A stretch of 64,000 nt of DNA from CAWJPY01 sp963844865 (GTDB taxonomy: Bacteria; Acidobacteriota; Thermoanaerobaculia; Thermoanaerobaculales; Sulfomarinibacteraceae), in NCBI GenBank assembly GCA_963844865.1, contig CAWJPY010000002.1:1-64000 (forward strand), read 5' to 3'. Within the stretch, counting starts at the first letter, position 1. Every line of letters begins with the position of its first letter. The position numbers and the translations under genes were made by a program. Under the pieces are notes generated by a model. That model made no database searches, was not told the origin of the DNA, and saw only the letters and a list, made by a program, of their open reading frames with translations. Below are positions 9,691-18,567 of this stretch, in pieces.

Positions 9691-9714
9691 CGGCGCACAC
9701 TCGATGGCCCGACG

Positions 9715-11542
9715 TCAGGAGCGCTTCAGGTAACGGTAGTCGGGGATGCCGTACTCCTTGATCTTGGCGATCAGCGCGCCCCGTGACAGGTGTAGGGTAC
9801 GGGCCGCCTTGCTCTGGTTGCCCTTGACCTGGCGCAGCACACGGTCGATCACCATCTGCTCCACGGCCGGGATCACCACCTTCAGGTTGTCATTGGACAG
9901 GACGCCGACGGGCACGGTCTCCGCCACCTCGGCCTCCCCGGTCGCGCTCTGGACCGTGACCCAGCCGGGACGGTGCCCGGACCATCTCTCCCTCCGGGGT
10001 CGCCGACACCAGTCGGCGCAGCTCGCCGATCAGCTCGCTCATCTCTCCCCGGAAGGGGTGGTTGAGGAGCGAGTTCAGGGCTTCGAGCTCGATCCCGCGG
10101 ATCTCCTTGCCCTGCTCCGCACCGACCTCGTCGAGGAGACGGACCACCAGCAGGGGGAGGTCTTCGCGGCGCTCGTCAAGCGCGGGGATGCGCATGATGT
10201 GGCGCTGGAACATGTTGAACAGGTGGGCATCGAGCTTGCCTTCGTTCACCAGCGCCATGGCATCGGCCTCGGTGGTGGCGACCCAGCGCAGGCTGGGTCC
10301 GTAGCCGGTCTCCACATCGTGGGTGATCGCGGCCGCGATCTCGCGCTGCAGCCCCTGGGACAGCAGATGGACGTCCCGCAGGACCAGCACCATTCCTCTG
10401 GCTCGCTGAGCCAACGCCTCGCCGAACCCGCCCTCCGACTCCGGTCCGAAGAGCTCCATGCGGAAAGTGGCTTCATCGCCCGAGCGTGCCTGGATCGCCC
10501 GTACCGGCAGCTCGCCGGTCGGGTGGAGGGATGCGATGAGTGTGGCCACGGTCATGCGACCCGACCCCGGTCGTCCGCACAGCAGAACCGGCTGCGTGGA
10601 GCGAGCCGCACGGACGACGCTGTCCCGCAGCACAGAGATCGCCTGCGATGTCCCCGGGAGGGCCTCTCCCACGCGCTTGCGGGCAGCCGCTTCCCACGGC
10701 CCGTAGAGAGAGCTGGAGTTCTCCACCCGCTCCCAGTGCACCGCCAGCATGCGGGCCAGCTCGGCGACGAGAATCTGATCGTCGTCCCGCCGGCTGTCCG
10801 ACGTCTCCACCATGAGGTAGGCCCGTGTCTCCAGGGCGCCGGACTCGATGGGGTAGATCAACAGCTCGCGCTGGGCAAGGCGCAGCAGCGCGTACCTGCC
10901 TCCGCCGCCGAGCTCGTCGAAGGTGCGGGCCGGCAACCTCGGCACCTCTCCCGTCCACTGGGACACGATGGGCTGGAAGCGCCCGTCCTCGTCCAGCCAG
11001 GCGAGCATCGCTTGCCGGTCGCCGAAGAAGTGCTCCCAGAAGGTGCGCAGGGAAGGCACGAGATCGGACCGGACGCCGGTCCGAAACACCTCCACCATGT
11101 GTTGCCGGGCCTCGGCGACCCGGTGCGGTTCGCTGTACAGCACCACCTCGGAGCGGCCGCGAGCGGTCGGCTGCACGGGCTCCGCCGGGTCCGCTGGCGC
11201 CGACTGGCGGACCTCCCGGGAATCTTCGCTGACCAGCGTGATGTCCGTCTCGTCCTCGCCGACACCCTTGAAGATCACGGTGGCGGTTCCGATCCGGATC
11301 CGATCACCGACCCGCAGCACGCCGCGGGACCGACGCTCCCCGTTGAGCACGACCATCTGGCGCGGCTGCGCGAGGAAGGTGTACACACTGTCGTTGCGCT
11401 GGATCACCAGGTGACGAGGGGCCACGCCCGGAGATCGCAGGACGATGTCGTTGTGGCTCGACGCGCCGATCGAAATCGACGCCTTCGCGAGCTGGTAGGT
11501 CAGCTGGGACCCGCCGCTACCTTCGATTGCCAAGGTCACCAT
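9715..11542 (-). pseudogene. FHA-degenerate AAA+-Fis regulator, left-arm copy with two lost bases
   Basis: The better of the two copies. It is open from ATG 11542 to about residue 522, then loses two single bases near 9960-9980 relative to the right arm, which shifts the C-terminal Fis-type helix-turn-helix (9715-9927) into another frame. Repairing both gives 609 residues. Residues 1-95 form an FHA domain (GASSHNDIVL, RHLVIQ). Residues about 130-280 are a GAF-like region. Residues about 285-510 form a bEBP-type AAA+ domain, and 560-605 the HTH. Walker A reads GRPGSGRMT with Arg instead of Lys, the GAFTGA loop is replaced by EGGFGEAL, and Walker B reads VLVLRD. ATP hydrolysis and sigma-54 activation therefore look unlikely. 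It may act as a DNA-binding reader of a phosphothreonine signal. Confidence 0.8.
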
Positions 11543-11823
11543 GGCAAGATCCTCCATGCCCGTGCAGCCACATCCGGCTGCGGCACCATACCCACGCGAG
11601 TGATCTGGAATTCGTCAGGTGTTTCCACGCGGATCATGAGTCGTCTCAGTGGTGGCATCCGGTTGATCGGCGCTCGTGTCGTGCGCTCCGGTGGGACGGC
11701 GCACCGAACATTCAGATTATACCAGCGGAAGCATGGTGTCAATCAGTCGAACAAGTGTCTCGGGTCACACCGGGGGTTTCCCCCGGGTTGTCCCCCAGGC
11801 GAGCACCTGAATGTGTGCAAGAG
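11543..11823. other. Intergenic region with promoter of the FHA gene (left arm)
   Basis: Mirror of 15204-15483. It contains the minus-strand promoter with TTGACA and an extended TGGTATAAT box, and a G/C-rich hairpin (CCGGGG-AAAC-CCCCGG type) just beyond the stop of the PATAN gene. No other gene is evident. Confidence 0.5.
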
Positions 11824-13172
11824 CTAGGCGTCGTGTCGCTGCACGATCCCACCCAGGCAACACGCCAACAGGGTGAGGTCGCGGAGATCCGGCAGCGCCT
11901 CTCCTTCACGGTCCAGAATCAGCACGGCGCCCACCGCCGCACAGGTGCCCAGGGGACAGGACAGCAGTCTGCGCCGGCAACCGATCCACACCCAGCGTCC
12001 GAGCCAGCTGGTGCGCGCCGACGGACTCGGGGTCGATGCCCACCACGCCTTCTCCGCTGCGGATCGCCTGCTAGGAGGCCCACTCGCGGGCATGGCGCCT
12101 CTCCCGGGTGAGGGGATAGCCGAACCCTGCGCGGCAGCGCAGGGCTGTCTCTTCCACCATCAGGACGGCGCCGCGGTGAAACTCCTCGGCGGCAATCTGG
12201 AGGAGTGAGCCCAGTGCGCCGTCCACGCCCGCGTCGTCGAGGAGGCTCTCCACCAGCTCGCACACCGGCTTCGACGACGTCGGTTCGGCCGCTCTCTGGC
12301 GCACGCGGAGCTGGCGCTCCAGAACCACCGCCAGCGTGTCCGAGAAAACGGTCCACCACGCCGCCGGAGCGCCCCTGGGGCACCGGCAGGAGGTACGCCG
12401 CGCCGGCGTCCACGAGCTGGTACACCCATGCGGAGTCGAGCAGACGACCGGCCCAGACCACAGGCACCGGCGGTACGCTCCCGGCGCAACGGCCGATCAG
12501 CTCCAGCCATCGCGCCTGTGCGGCGGCGTCCTCGATGGGGTGTTGCTGGTGCAGTAGCAGGACGTCCAGTCGCTCCGGCTCCACATGCTCCGGACCGGTG
12601 GCCACCACCAGCCGCCAGCCGCGGCGGCGCCAGCCGCTCTCCAGGGACCCTCGCCAGAGACGGGGGTCGTGGGTCAGGACACCGACCTGAGCGAAGAGCA
12701 GCTCCCCCGGGGCGGTGTCCTCGAGCCCATCGAGGAGCTCGTCGAGGGGGTTGGCGAGCGGTGCTCGCGGGAGCACGTGGATGTTGGCCGGGCTCGCGGG
12801 TCGTGCCAGATCGACGATGTCACCGCTCAGCAGCCGATCCACGCCCACCTCGTTGCCGGCAGGAGCTGCCACCCGCTCGGAAAGCAGGGCCGCTTCCACG
12901 AACGATGCCAGAGTCAGCCCGTCACCGTCCAGCGGCCGCAGAGGAGTCGGAGCTCGAACCGGAATCCACCGTGGACAGCGCAGCGGAGCACACTGCCCGC
13001 ATGGCGAAGCTCCTCGTAGGTAGGGATCGCCACCCGTCCACGCGCCACCACCAGGTGCAGGGAGCCCGCCCGGTACCAGCTCCAGCTCGCCGGTGGGCGA
13101 GGCAGCGGACATCAAGCGCAGGAGGTTCGCCGGTGCGAGGTGCTTCAGGCTCCCACTGAGGATTCGTTTCAC
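11824..13172 (-). pseudogene. PATAN-GAF protein, left-arm copy with several frameshifts
   Basis: Mirror of the intact 450-residue gene at 13851-15203. It starts at GTG 13172. The frame leaves near 13070, returns near 12960, and breaks again near 12345, 12090 and 11955. About 200 residues covering the pseudoreceiver remain readable. All breaks are short indels relative to the other arm. Confidence 0.8.
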
Positions 13173-13473
13173 AGTCCCACCTCGCCAGCATGGTCTGGCA
13201 AATGGGAGCGCGACGTTGAAGGTGTAGACCTGGTCACTTGAGAGCAGTAGCGCGCGGTTTTCGACCATGCGTCCGTCGGCCATCACCACCAGCCGCCACC
13301 GGCCGGGCAGCAGGAGCTCGAAACGCGCCTCCGGGCCGAGGACGCCCCGGTGGACCTCCCCGCCGGCGCCGTACAGGACCGCGACCACCGAGGTCGCCCG
13401 TCTTCGCTCCCCCGACGAGCCTTCACACCAGCTCCGAACCGAGGTTGGGCCGCAGGGGACGGTTCCGCCACAT
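13169..13473 (-). pseudogene. Small hypothetical protein, left-arm copy with altered N-terminus
   Basis: Mirror of the gene at 13525-13854. The palindrome junction falls inside its N-terminal coding part, so the first ten residues of the intact copy are replaced by spacer sequence and an ATG at 13473 opens the frame. A further indel near 13430 breaks it. Confidence 0.7.
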
Positions 13474-13553
13474 CACCTTCGCCGACACAGTGACGAGCCT
13501 CCCCAGGTCATCCCCCAGGAGTCGATGACGAATCTGCTCGGGCGCCTGCCGAC
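13472..13553. other. 82-bp asymmetric spacer at the centre of the inverted repeat
   Basis: Sequence between the arms with no mirror partner. It carries the AGGAG ribosome site (13517-13521), ATG 13525 and the first ten codons of the small hypothetical gene of the right arm. The right side is therefore probably the native sequence and the left side the folded-back copy (inference). Confidence 0.8.
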
Positions 13554-13854
13554 GTGGCGGAACCGTCCCCTGCGGCCCAACCTCGGTTCGGAGCTGGTGT
13601 GCAGACTCGTCGGGGGAGCGAAGACGGGCACGTCGGTGGTCGCGATCCTGTACGGCGCCGGCGGGGAGGTCCACCGGGGCGTCCTCGGCCCGGAGGCGCG
13701 TTTCGAGCTCCTGCTGCCCGGCCGGTGGCGGCTGGTGGTGATGGCCGACGGACGCATGGTCGAAAACCGCGCGCTACTGCTCTCAAGTGACCAGGTCTAC
13801 ACCTTCAACGTCGCGCTCCCATCGCCAGACCATGCTGGCGAGGTGGGACTGTGA
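13525..13854 (+). CDS. Small hypothetical protein upstream of the PATAN gene (right arm)
   Basis: A 109-residue protein of unknown function. After a basic N-terminus it is rich in beta-strand-like alternation (VVAILYGAGG, RFELLLPGRW, VYTFNVALP). This resembles small beta-sandwich domains such as carboxypeptidase-regulatory-like folds, but I cannot assign a family. ATG 13525 follows AGGAG. Its stop overlaps the GTG start of the PATAN gene by 4 nt, so the two are almost certainly co-translated. The 82-bp palindrome spacer supplies its first ten codons, so its upstream promoter region is not trustworthy. Confidence 0.6.
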   Translation: MTNLLGRLPTWRNRPLRPNLGSELVCRLVGGAKTGTSVVAILYGAGGEVHRGVLGPEARFELLLPGRWRLVVMADGRMVENRALLLSSDQVYTFNVALPSPDHAGEVGL

Positions 13855-15203
13855 AACGAATCCTCAGTGGGAGCCTGAAGCACCTCGCACCGGCGAACCT
13901 CCTGCGCTTGATGTCCGCTGCCTCGCCCACCGGCGAGCTGGAGCTGGTGACCGAGGCGGGCTCCCTGCACCTGGTGGTGGCGCGTGGACGGGTGGCGATC
14001 CCTACCTACGAGGAGCTTCGCCATGCGGGCAGTGTGCTCCGCTGCGCTGTCCACGGTGGATTCCGGTTCGAGCCGACTCCTCTGCGGCCGCTGGACGGTG
14101 ACGGGCTGACTCTGGCATCGTTCGTGGAAGCGGCCCTGCTTTCCGAGCGGGTGGCAGCTCCTGCCGGCAACGAGGTGGGCGTGGATCGGCTGCTGAGCGG
14201 TGACATCGTCGATCTGGCACGACCCGCGAGCCCGGCCAACATCCACGTGCTCCCGCGAGCACCGCTCGCCAACCCCCTCGACGAGCTCCTCAATGAGCTC
14301 GAGGACACCGCCCCGGGGGAGCTGCTCTTCGCTCAGGTCGGTGTCCTGACCCACGACCCCCGTCTCTGGCGAGGGTCCCTGGAGAGCGGCTGGCGCCGCC
14401 GCGGCTGGCGGCTGGTGGTGGCCACCGGTCCGGAGCATGTGGAGCCGGAGCGACTGGACGTCCTGCTACTGCACCAGCAACACCCCATCGAGGACGCCGC
14501 CGCACAGGCGCGATGGCTGGAGCTGATCGGCCGTTGCGCCGGGAGCGTACCGCCGGTGCCTGTGGTCTGGGCCGGTCGTCTGCTCGACTCCGCATGGGTG
14601 TACCAGCTCGTGGACGCCGGCGCGGCGTACCTCCTGCCGGTGCCCCAGGGGCGCTCCGGCGGCGTGGTGGACCGTTTTCTGGACACGCTGGCGGTGGTTC
14701 TGGAGCGCCAGCTCCGCGTGCGCCAGAGAGCGGCCGAACCGACGTCGTCGAAGCCGGTGTGCGAGCTGGTGGAGAGCCTCCTCGACGACGCGGGCGTGGA
14801 CGGCGCACTGGGCTCACTCCTCCAGATTGCCGCCGAGGACTTCCACCGCGGCGCCGTCCTGATGGTGGAAGAGACAGCCCTGCGCTGCCGCGCAGGGTTC
14901 GGCTATCCCCTCACCCGGGAGACCGGCGCCATGCCCCGCGGGGTGGGCCTCCTCGAGCAGGCGATCCGCAGCGGAGAAGGCGTGGTGGGCATCGACCCCG
15001 AGTCCGTCGGCGCGCACCAGCTGGCTCGGACGCTGGGTGTGGATCGGTTGCCGGCGCAGACTGCTGTCCTGCCCCTGGGCACCTGTGCGGCGGTGGGCGC
15101 CGTGCTGGTTCTGGACCGTGAAGGAGAGGCGCTGCCGGATCTCCGCGACCTCACCCTGTTGGCGTGTTGCCTGGGTGGGATCGTGCAGCGACACGACGCC
15201 TAG
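13851..15203 (+). CDS. PATAN (DUF4388)-pseudoreceiver-GAF signalling protein
   Basis: A 450-residue soluble protein with three recognisable parts. Residues 1-95 match the PATAN/DUF4388 pattern (LSGSLKHLAPANLLRLM, then a strand ending in RGRVAI). Residues about 161-288 look like a response-regulator receiver: HDP near the acidic pocket, then VLLLHQQ where the phospho-acceptor Asp should be, and GAAYLLPVP where the conserved Lys should be. It is therefore a pseudoreceiver that probably cannot be phosphorylated. Residues about 303-450 form a GAF-like sensor domain. GTG 13851 overlaps the previous stop (GTGA). The FHA regulator follows 280 bp downstream on the same strand. PATAN proteins are often adaptor or partner proteins in signalling; the role here is inference. 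Confidence 0.7.
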   Translation: MKRILSGSLKHLAPANLLRLMSAASPTGELELVTEAGSLHLVVARGRVAIPTYEELRHAGSVLRCAVHGGFRFEPTPLRPLDGDGLTLASFVEAALLSERVAAPAGNEVGVDRLLSGDIVDLARPASPANIHVLPRAPLANPLDELLNELEDTAPGELLFAQVGVLTHDPRLWRGSLESGWRRRGWRLVVATGPEHVEPERLDVLLLHQQHPIEDAAAQARWLELIGRCAGSVPPVPVVWAGRLLDSAWVYQLVDAGAAYLLPVPQGRSGGVVDRFLDTLAVVLERQLRVRQRAAEPTSSKPVCELVESLLDDAGVDGALGSLLQIAAEDFHRGAVLMVEETALRCRAGFGYPLTRETGAMPRGVGLLEQAIRSGEGVVGIDPESVGAHQLARTLGVDRLPAQTAVLPLGTCAAVGAVLVLDREGEALPDLRDLTLLACCLGGIVQRHDA

Positions 15204-15238
15204 CTCTTGCACACATTCAGGTGCTCGCCTGGGGGACA

Positions 15239-15256
15239 ACCCGGGGAAACCCCCGG
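15239..15256 (+). terminator. Possible terminator hairpin after the PATAN gene
   Basis: CCGGGG-AAAC-CCCCGG can form a short GC stem 35 nt downstream of the PATAN stop. There is no U tract, so it may be a weak or factor-dependent terminator, or only a G/C run. Confidence 0.3.
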
Positions 15257-15283
15257 TGTGACCCGAGACACTTGTTCGACTGA

Positions 15284-15310
15284 TTGACACCATGCTTCCG
15301 CTGGTATAAT
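15284..15310 (+). promoter_or_regulatory. Promoter of the FHA regulator gene
   Basis: TTGACA (15284-15289) and TATAAT (15305-15310) are separated by 15 nt, shorter than the usual 17. TGG before the -10 provides an extended -10. Both boxes are identical in the left arm. The expected transcript has about 165 nt of leader before ATG 15484. The leader includes short ORFs, one ending inside the FHA start, that I do not call as genes. Confidence 0.65.
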
Positions 15311-15483
15311 CTGAATGTTCGGTGCGCCGTCCCACCGGAGCGCACGACACGAGCGCCGATCAACCGGATGCCACCACTGAGACGACTCATGATCCGCGTG
15401 GAAACACCTGACGAATTCCAGATCACTCGCGTGGGTATGGTGCCGCAGCCGGATGTGGCTGCACGGGCATGGAGGATCTTGCC

Positions 15484-17311
15484 ATGGTGACCTTGGCAAT
15501 CGAAGGTAGCGGCGGGTCCGAGCTGACCTACCAGCTCGCGAAGGCGTCGATTTCGATCGGCGCGTCGAGCCACAACGACATCGTCCTGCGATCTCCGGGC
15601 GTGGCCCCTCGTCACCTGGTGATCCAGCGCAACGACAGTGTGTACACCTTCCTCGCGCAGCCGCGCCAGATGGTCGTGCTCAACGGGGAGCGTCGGTCCC
15701 GCGGCGTGCTGCGGGTCGGTGATCGGATCCGGATCGGAACCGCCACCGTGATCTTCAAGGGTGTCGGCGAGGACGAGACGGACATCACGCTGGTCAGCGA
15801 AGATTCCCGGGAGGTCCGCCAGTCGGCGCCAGCGGACACCGGCGGAGCCCGTGCAGCCGACCGCTCGCGGCCGCTCCGAGGTGGTGCTGTACAGCGAACC
15901 GCACCGGGTCGCCGAGGCCCGGCAACACATGGTGGAGGTGTTTCGGACCGGCGTCCGGTCCGATCTCGTGCCTTCCCTGCGCACCTTCTGGGAGCACTTC
16001 TTCGGCGACCGGCAAGCGATGCTCGCCTGGCTGGACGAGGACGGGCGCTTCCAGCCCATCGTGTCCCGTGGACGGGAGAGGTGCCGAGGTTGCCGGCCCG
16101 CACCTTCGACGAGCTCGGCGGCGGAGGCAGGACGCGCTGCTGCGCCTTGCCCAGCGCGAGCTGTTGATCTACCCCATCGAGTCCGGCGCCCTGGAGACAC
16201 GGGCCTACCTCATGGTGGAGACGTCGGACAGCCGGCGGGACGACGATCAGATTCTCGTCGCCGAGCTGGCCCGCATGCTGGCGGTGCACTGGGAGCGGGT
16301 GGAGAACTCCAGCTCTCTTACGGGCCGTGGGAAGCGGCTGCCCGCAAGCGCGTGGGAGAGGCCCTCCCGGGGACATCGCAGGCGATCTCTGTGCTGCGGG
16401 ACAGCGTCGTCCGTGCGGCTCGCTCCACGCAGCCGGTTCTGCTGTGCGGACGACCGGGGTCGGGTCGCATGACCGTGGCCACACTCATCGCATCCCTCCA
16501 CCCGACCGGCGAGCTGCCGGTACGGGCGATCCAGGCACGCTCGGGCGATGAAGCCACTTTCCGCATGGAGCTCTTCGGACCGGAGTCGGAGGGCGGGTTC
16601 GGCGAGGCGTTGGCTCAGCGAGCCAGAGGAATGGTGCTGGTCCTGCGGGACGTCCATCTGCTGTCCCAGGGGCTGCAGCGCGAGATCGCGGCCGCGATCA
16701 CCCACGATGTGGAGACCGGCTACGGACCCAGCCTGCGCTGGGTCGCCACCACCGAGGCCGATGCCATGGCGCTGGTGAACGAAGGCAAGCTCGATGCCCA
16801 CCTGTTCAACATGTTCCAGCGCCACATCATGCGCATCCCCGCGCTTGACGAGCGCCGCGAAGACCTCCCCCTGCTGGTGGTCCGTCTCCTCGACGAGGTC
16901 GGTGCGGAGCAGGGCAAGGAGATCCGCGGGATCGAGCTCGAAGCCCTGAACTCGCTCCTCAACCACCCCTTCCGGGGAGAGATGAGCGAGCTGATCGGCG
17001 AGCTGCGCCGACTGGTGTCGGCGACCCCGGAGGGAGAGATGGTCCGGGGCACCGTCCCGGCTCGGGTCACGGTCCAGAGCGCGACCGGGGAGGCCGAGGT
17101 GGCGGAGACCGTGCCCGTCGGCGTCCTGTCCAATGACAACCTGAAGGTGGTGATCCCGGCCGTGGAGCAGATGGTGATCGACCGTGTGCTGCGCCAGGTC
17201 AAGGGCAACCAGAGCAAGGCGGCCCGTACCCTACACCTGTCACGGGGCGCGCTGATCGCCAAGATCAAGGAGTACGGCATCCCCGACTACCGTTACCTGA
17301 AGCGCTCCTGA
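15484..17311 (+). pseudogene. FHA-degenerate AAA+-Fis regulator, right-arm copy with several frameshifts
   Basis: Same gene as 9715-11542. ATG 15484 is chosen because GGAGG (15471-15475) lies 8 nt upstream; an in-frame ATG at 15469 is the alternative. The frame breaks near 15838, 16068, 16130 and 16318, then stays open from about 16320 to the stop. This copy therefore supplies the correct C-terminal Fis-type helix-turn-helix (NQSKAARTLHLSRGAL). Combining both copies gives the 609-residue protein described for the left arm. It is transcribed towards the exosortase operon, whose end is 24 bp away. Confidence 0.8.
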
Positions 17312-17335
17312 CGTCGGGCCATCGAGTGTGCGCCG

Positions 17336-17962
17336 TCAGGTCCGGCGGGTCCTCCGCGTGCGGCGCCCGGAAGGTGCGTCATCCGCCCGCTGTGCACCGA
17401 CGATGCGCATCACCACATCCCAGTTGAAGCCCAACCAGATCAGGAAGGGCGCGGCGAAGCGCGCCGGGAGATCGGTGAAGTACTGCAGGTAGGAGTACAC
17501 GTCCCGGGCCAGGTCGCTGTAGGTCTGCAGGCTCCACTCGCCGAGGCCCATGGCATACATCAGCTTGACGTGAAAGGTCAGGTTGAGGGTCTGGATCGCG
17601 AACAGAACGCACCATCCCATGAAGAGGCGTTCCAGCTGCGTGCGGGAGAACGGCCTGGGAGTGGCGAGGTAGAGGGCCAGCAGCAGGATGGTGTTGAAGT
17701 GGACCTCGGTGATGGGGATGGTGGGGATGGCGGAACCGGAGCGAAAGTCGGCGCGCCGGACCTCCACCCGGTGGCCGGCAGTGACCAGCCGCGTGACCCG
17801 CGGGTACTCGAAGGCACGGATCAGGAGCTCCGAGCTGGCGGGCACGGCCCGGTCGAGGACGGGCCGGAGGAGAAGCAGCCACAGCAGCATGGCTGCGGCG
17901 AGGCTCAGCGGAAGCCGCCGGACGAACGTGCGATAGGGGTTCCCCGGTTGTCCCATCAGCAT
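17336..17962 (-). CDS. Exosortase H-associated membrane protein (right arm)
   Basis: Second copy of the 208-residue partner of exosortase H described at 9064-9690, with the same protein sequence. It has a helix near residues 17-34, further hydrophobic segments in the second half and a basic tail. It is the last gene of the kinase-xrtH-partner operon and converges with the FHA regulator. Intact in both arms. Confidence 0.7.
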   Translation of the reverse strand: MLMGQPGNPYRTFVRRLPLSLAAAMLLWLLLLRPVLDRAVPASSELLIRAFEYPRVTRLVTAGHRVEVRRADFRSGSAIPTIPITEVHFNTILLLALYLATPRPFSRTQLERLFMGWCVLFAIQTLNLTFHVKLMYAMGLGEWSLQTYSDLARDVYSYLQYFTDLPARFAAPFLIWLGFNWDVVMRIVGAQRADDAPSGRRTRRTRRT

Positions 17963-17994
17963 CCGGGCGAATGGCCCGTGGGGCCGGCGGTCAT
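17956..17994 (-). CDS. 12-codon mini-ORF linking xrtH to its partner (right arm)
   Basis: Mirror of 9032-9070, starting by ATGA overlap with the xrtH stop and ending by TGATG overlap with the partner start. One residue differs (Ala for Thr at position 3), but both overlaps are preserved. Confidence 0.35.
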   Translation of the reverse strand: MTAGPTGHSPGC

Positions 17995-18510
17995 CGATTG
18001 TCCTCGAGGGCCGTGCTGGCGTGGCGCGCCCACACCACCCAGAGACTGACGCCGGCCAGAATCACCAGCGACTGCCACACGAAGATGTGCGATTCGCTGA
18101 AGAACCTGGGCAGGTAGATCCCGATGTAGAAGAGCGACACGATGCGGACGAGGTTGATGAGCTGGATCGCGACCAGTCCGCCGATGGCCCCGACGGCCTT
18201 GGCCCTCCAGCGGGCGGGGAAGGCCAGGACCCCGGAGATGAAGATCAGGCTGGTGATGAGCCCGTTGCACCCGTTGTAGATGGTCACCGCGAAGCGGGGG
18301 GAGCGGACCATGCAGCCCTGGACGCTGGCGTCTTCCCCGAGGAGGCGCAGCACGCCGCCGGACATTCTGGCGACGAAGGACGGTGTAGGGATCGACGACG
18401 GCGTCGTTGACGGTCTGCAGGGCGATCACGGTGAAGCTGACGGTGAGGATGGCGATGAACAGGATCAGGAAGCGCGATTCAGGTCGTGTCCAAAGACGCT
18501 TCAGATCCAT
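17991..18510 (-). pseudogene. xrtH: Exosortase H-like, right-arm copy with one frameshift
   Basis: Mirror of 8517-9035. A single short indel near 18385, after about residue 43, shifts the frame. The catalytic Cys, Arg and His all lie downstream of it in an open frame (17991-18365). Use the left-arm copy for the protein. Confidence 0.8.
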
Positions 18511-18567
18511 GAAACGAGCCTCCATCTCTGAGGTGTCATCTTAACCCACGCGTGATCGGCTCACCGC

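Larger units (their letters stand above)
1..13471. repeat. Left arm of a 27-kb inverted repeat
   Basis: This arm is the reverse complement of 13554-27023. Base 1 pairs with 27023 and base 13471 with 13554, and the outer end is cut by the window edge. Arms differ by substitutions and single-base indels, often in G/C runs; for example two C at 5349-5350 face three G at 21663-21665. The left copies of fabF, acpP, HTH-EIIA, the amidohydrolase, the FHA regulator and the PATAN gene are damaged, whereas def, dnaJ, the kinase and the exosortase pair read through. I saw no transposase or terminal repeat to explain the duplication by transposition. A fold-back chimera in amplified or long-read data is the likeliest origin; a real chromosomal inverted duplication is the alternative. 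Confidence 0.95.

Noticed and set aside
15284..15490. A 68-codon or 40-codon ORF upstream of the FHA gene
   Set aside because: It runs through the promoter and untranslated leader, lacks a ribosome site, and has no family resemblance. A leader peptide cannot be excluded but is not supported.
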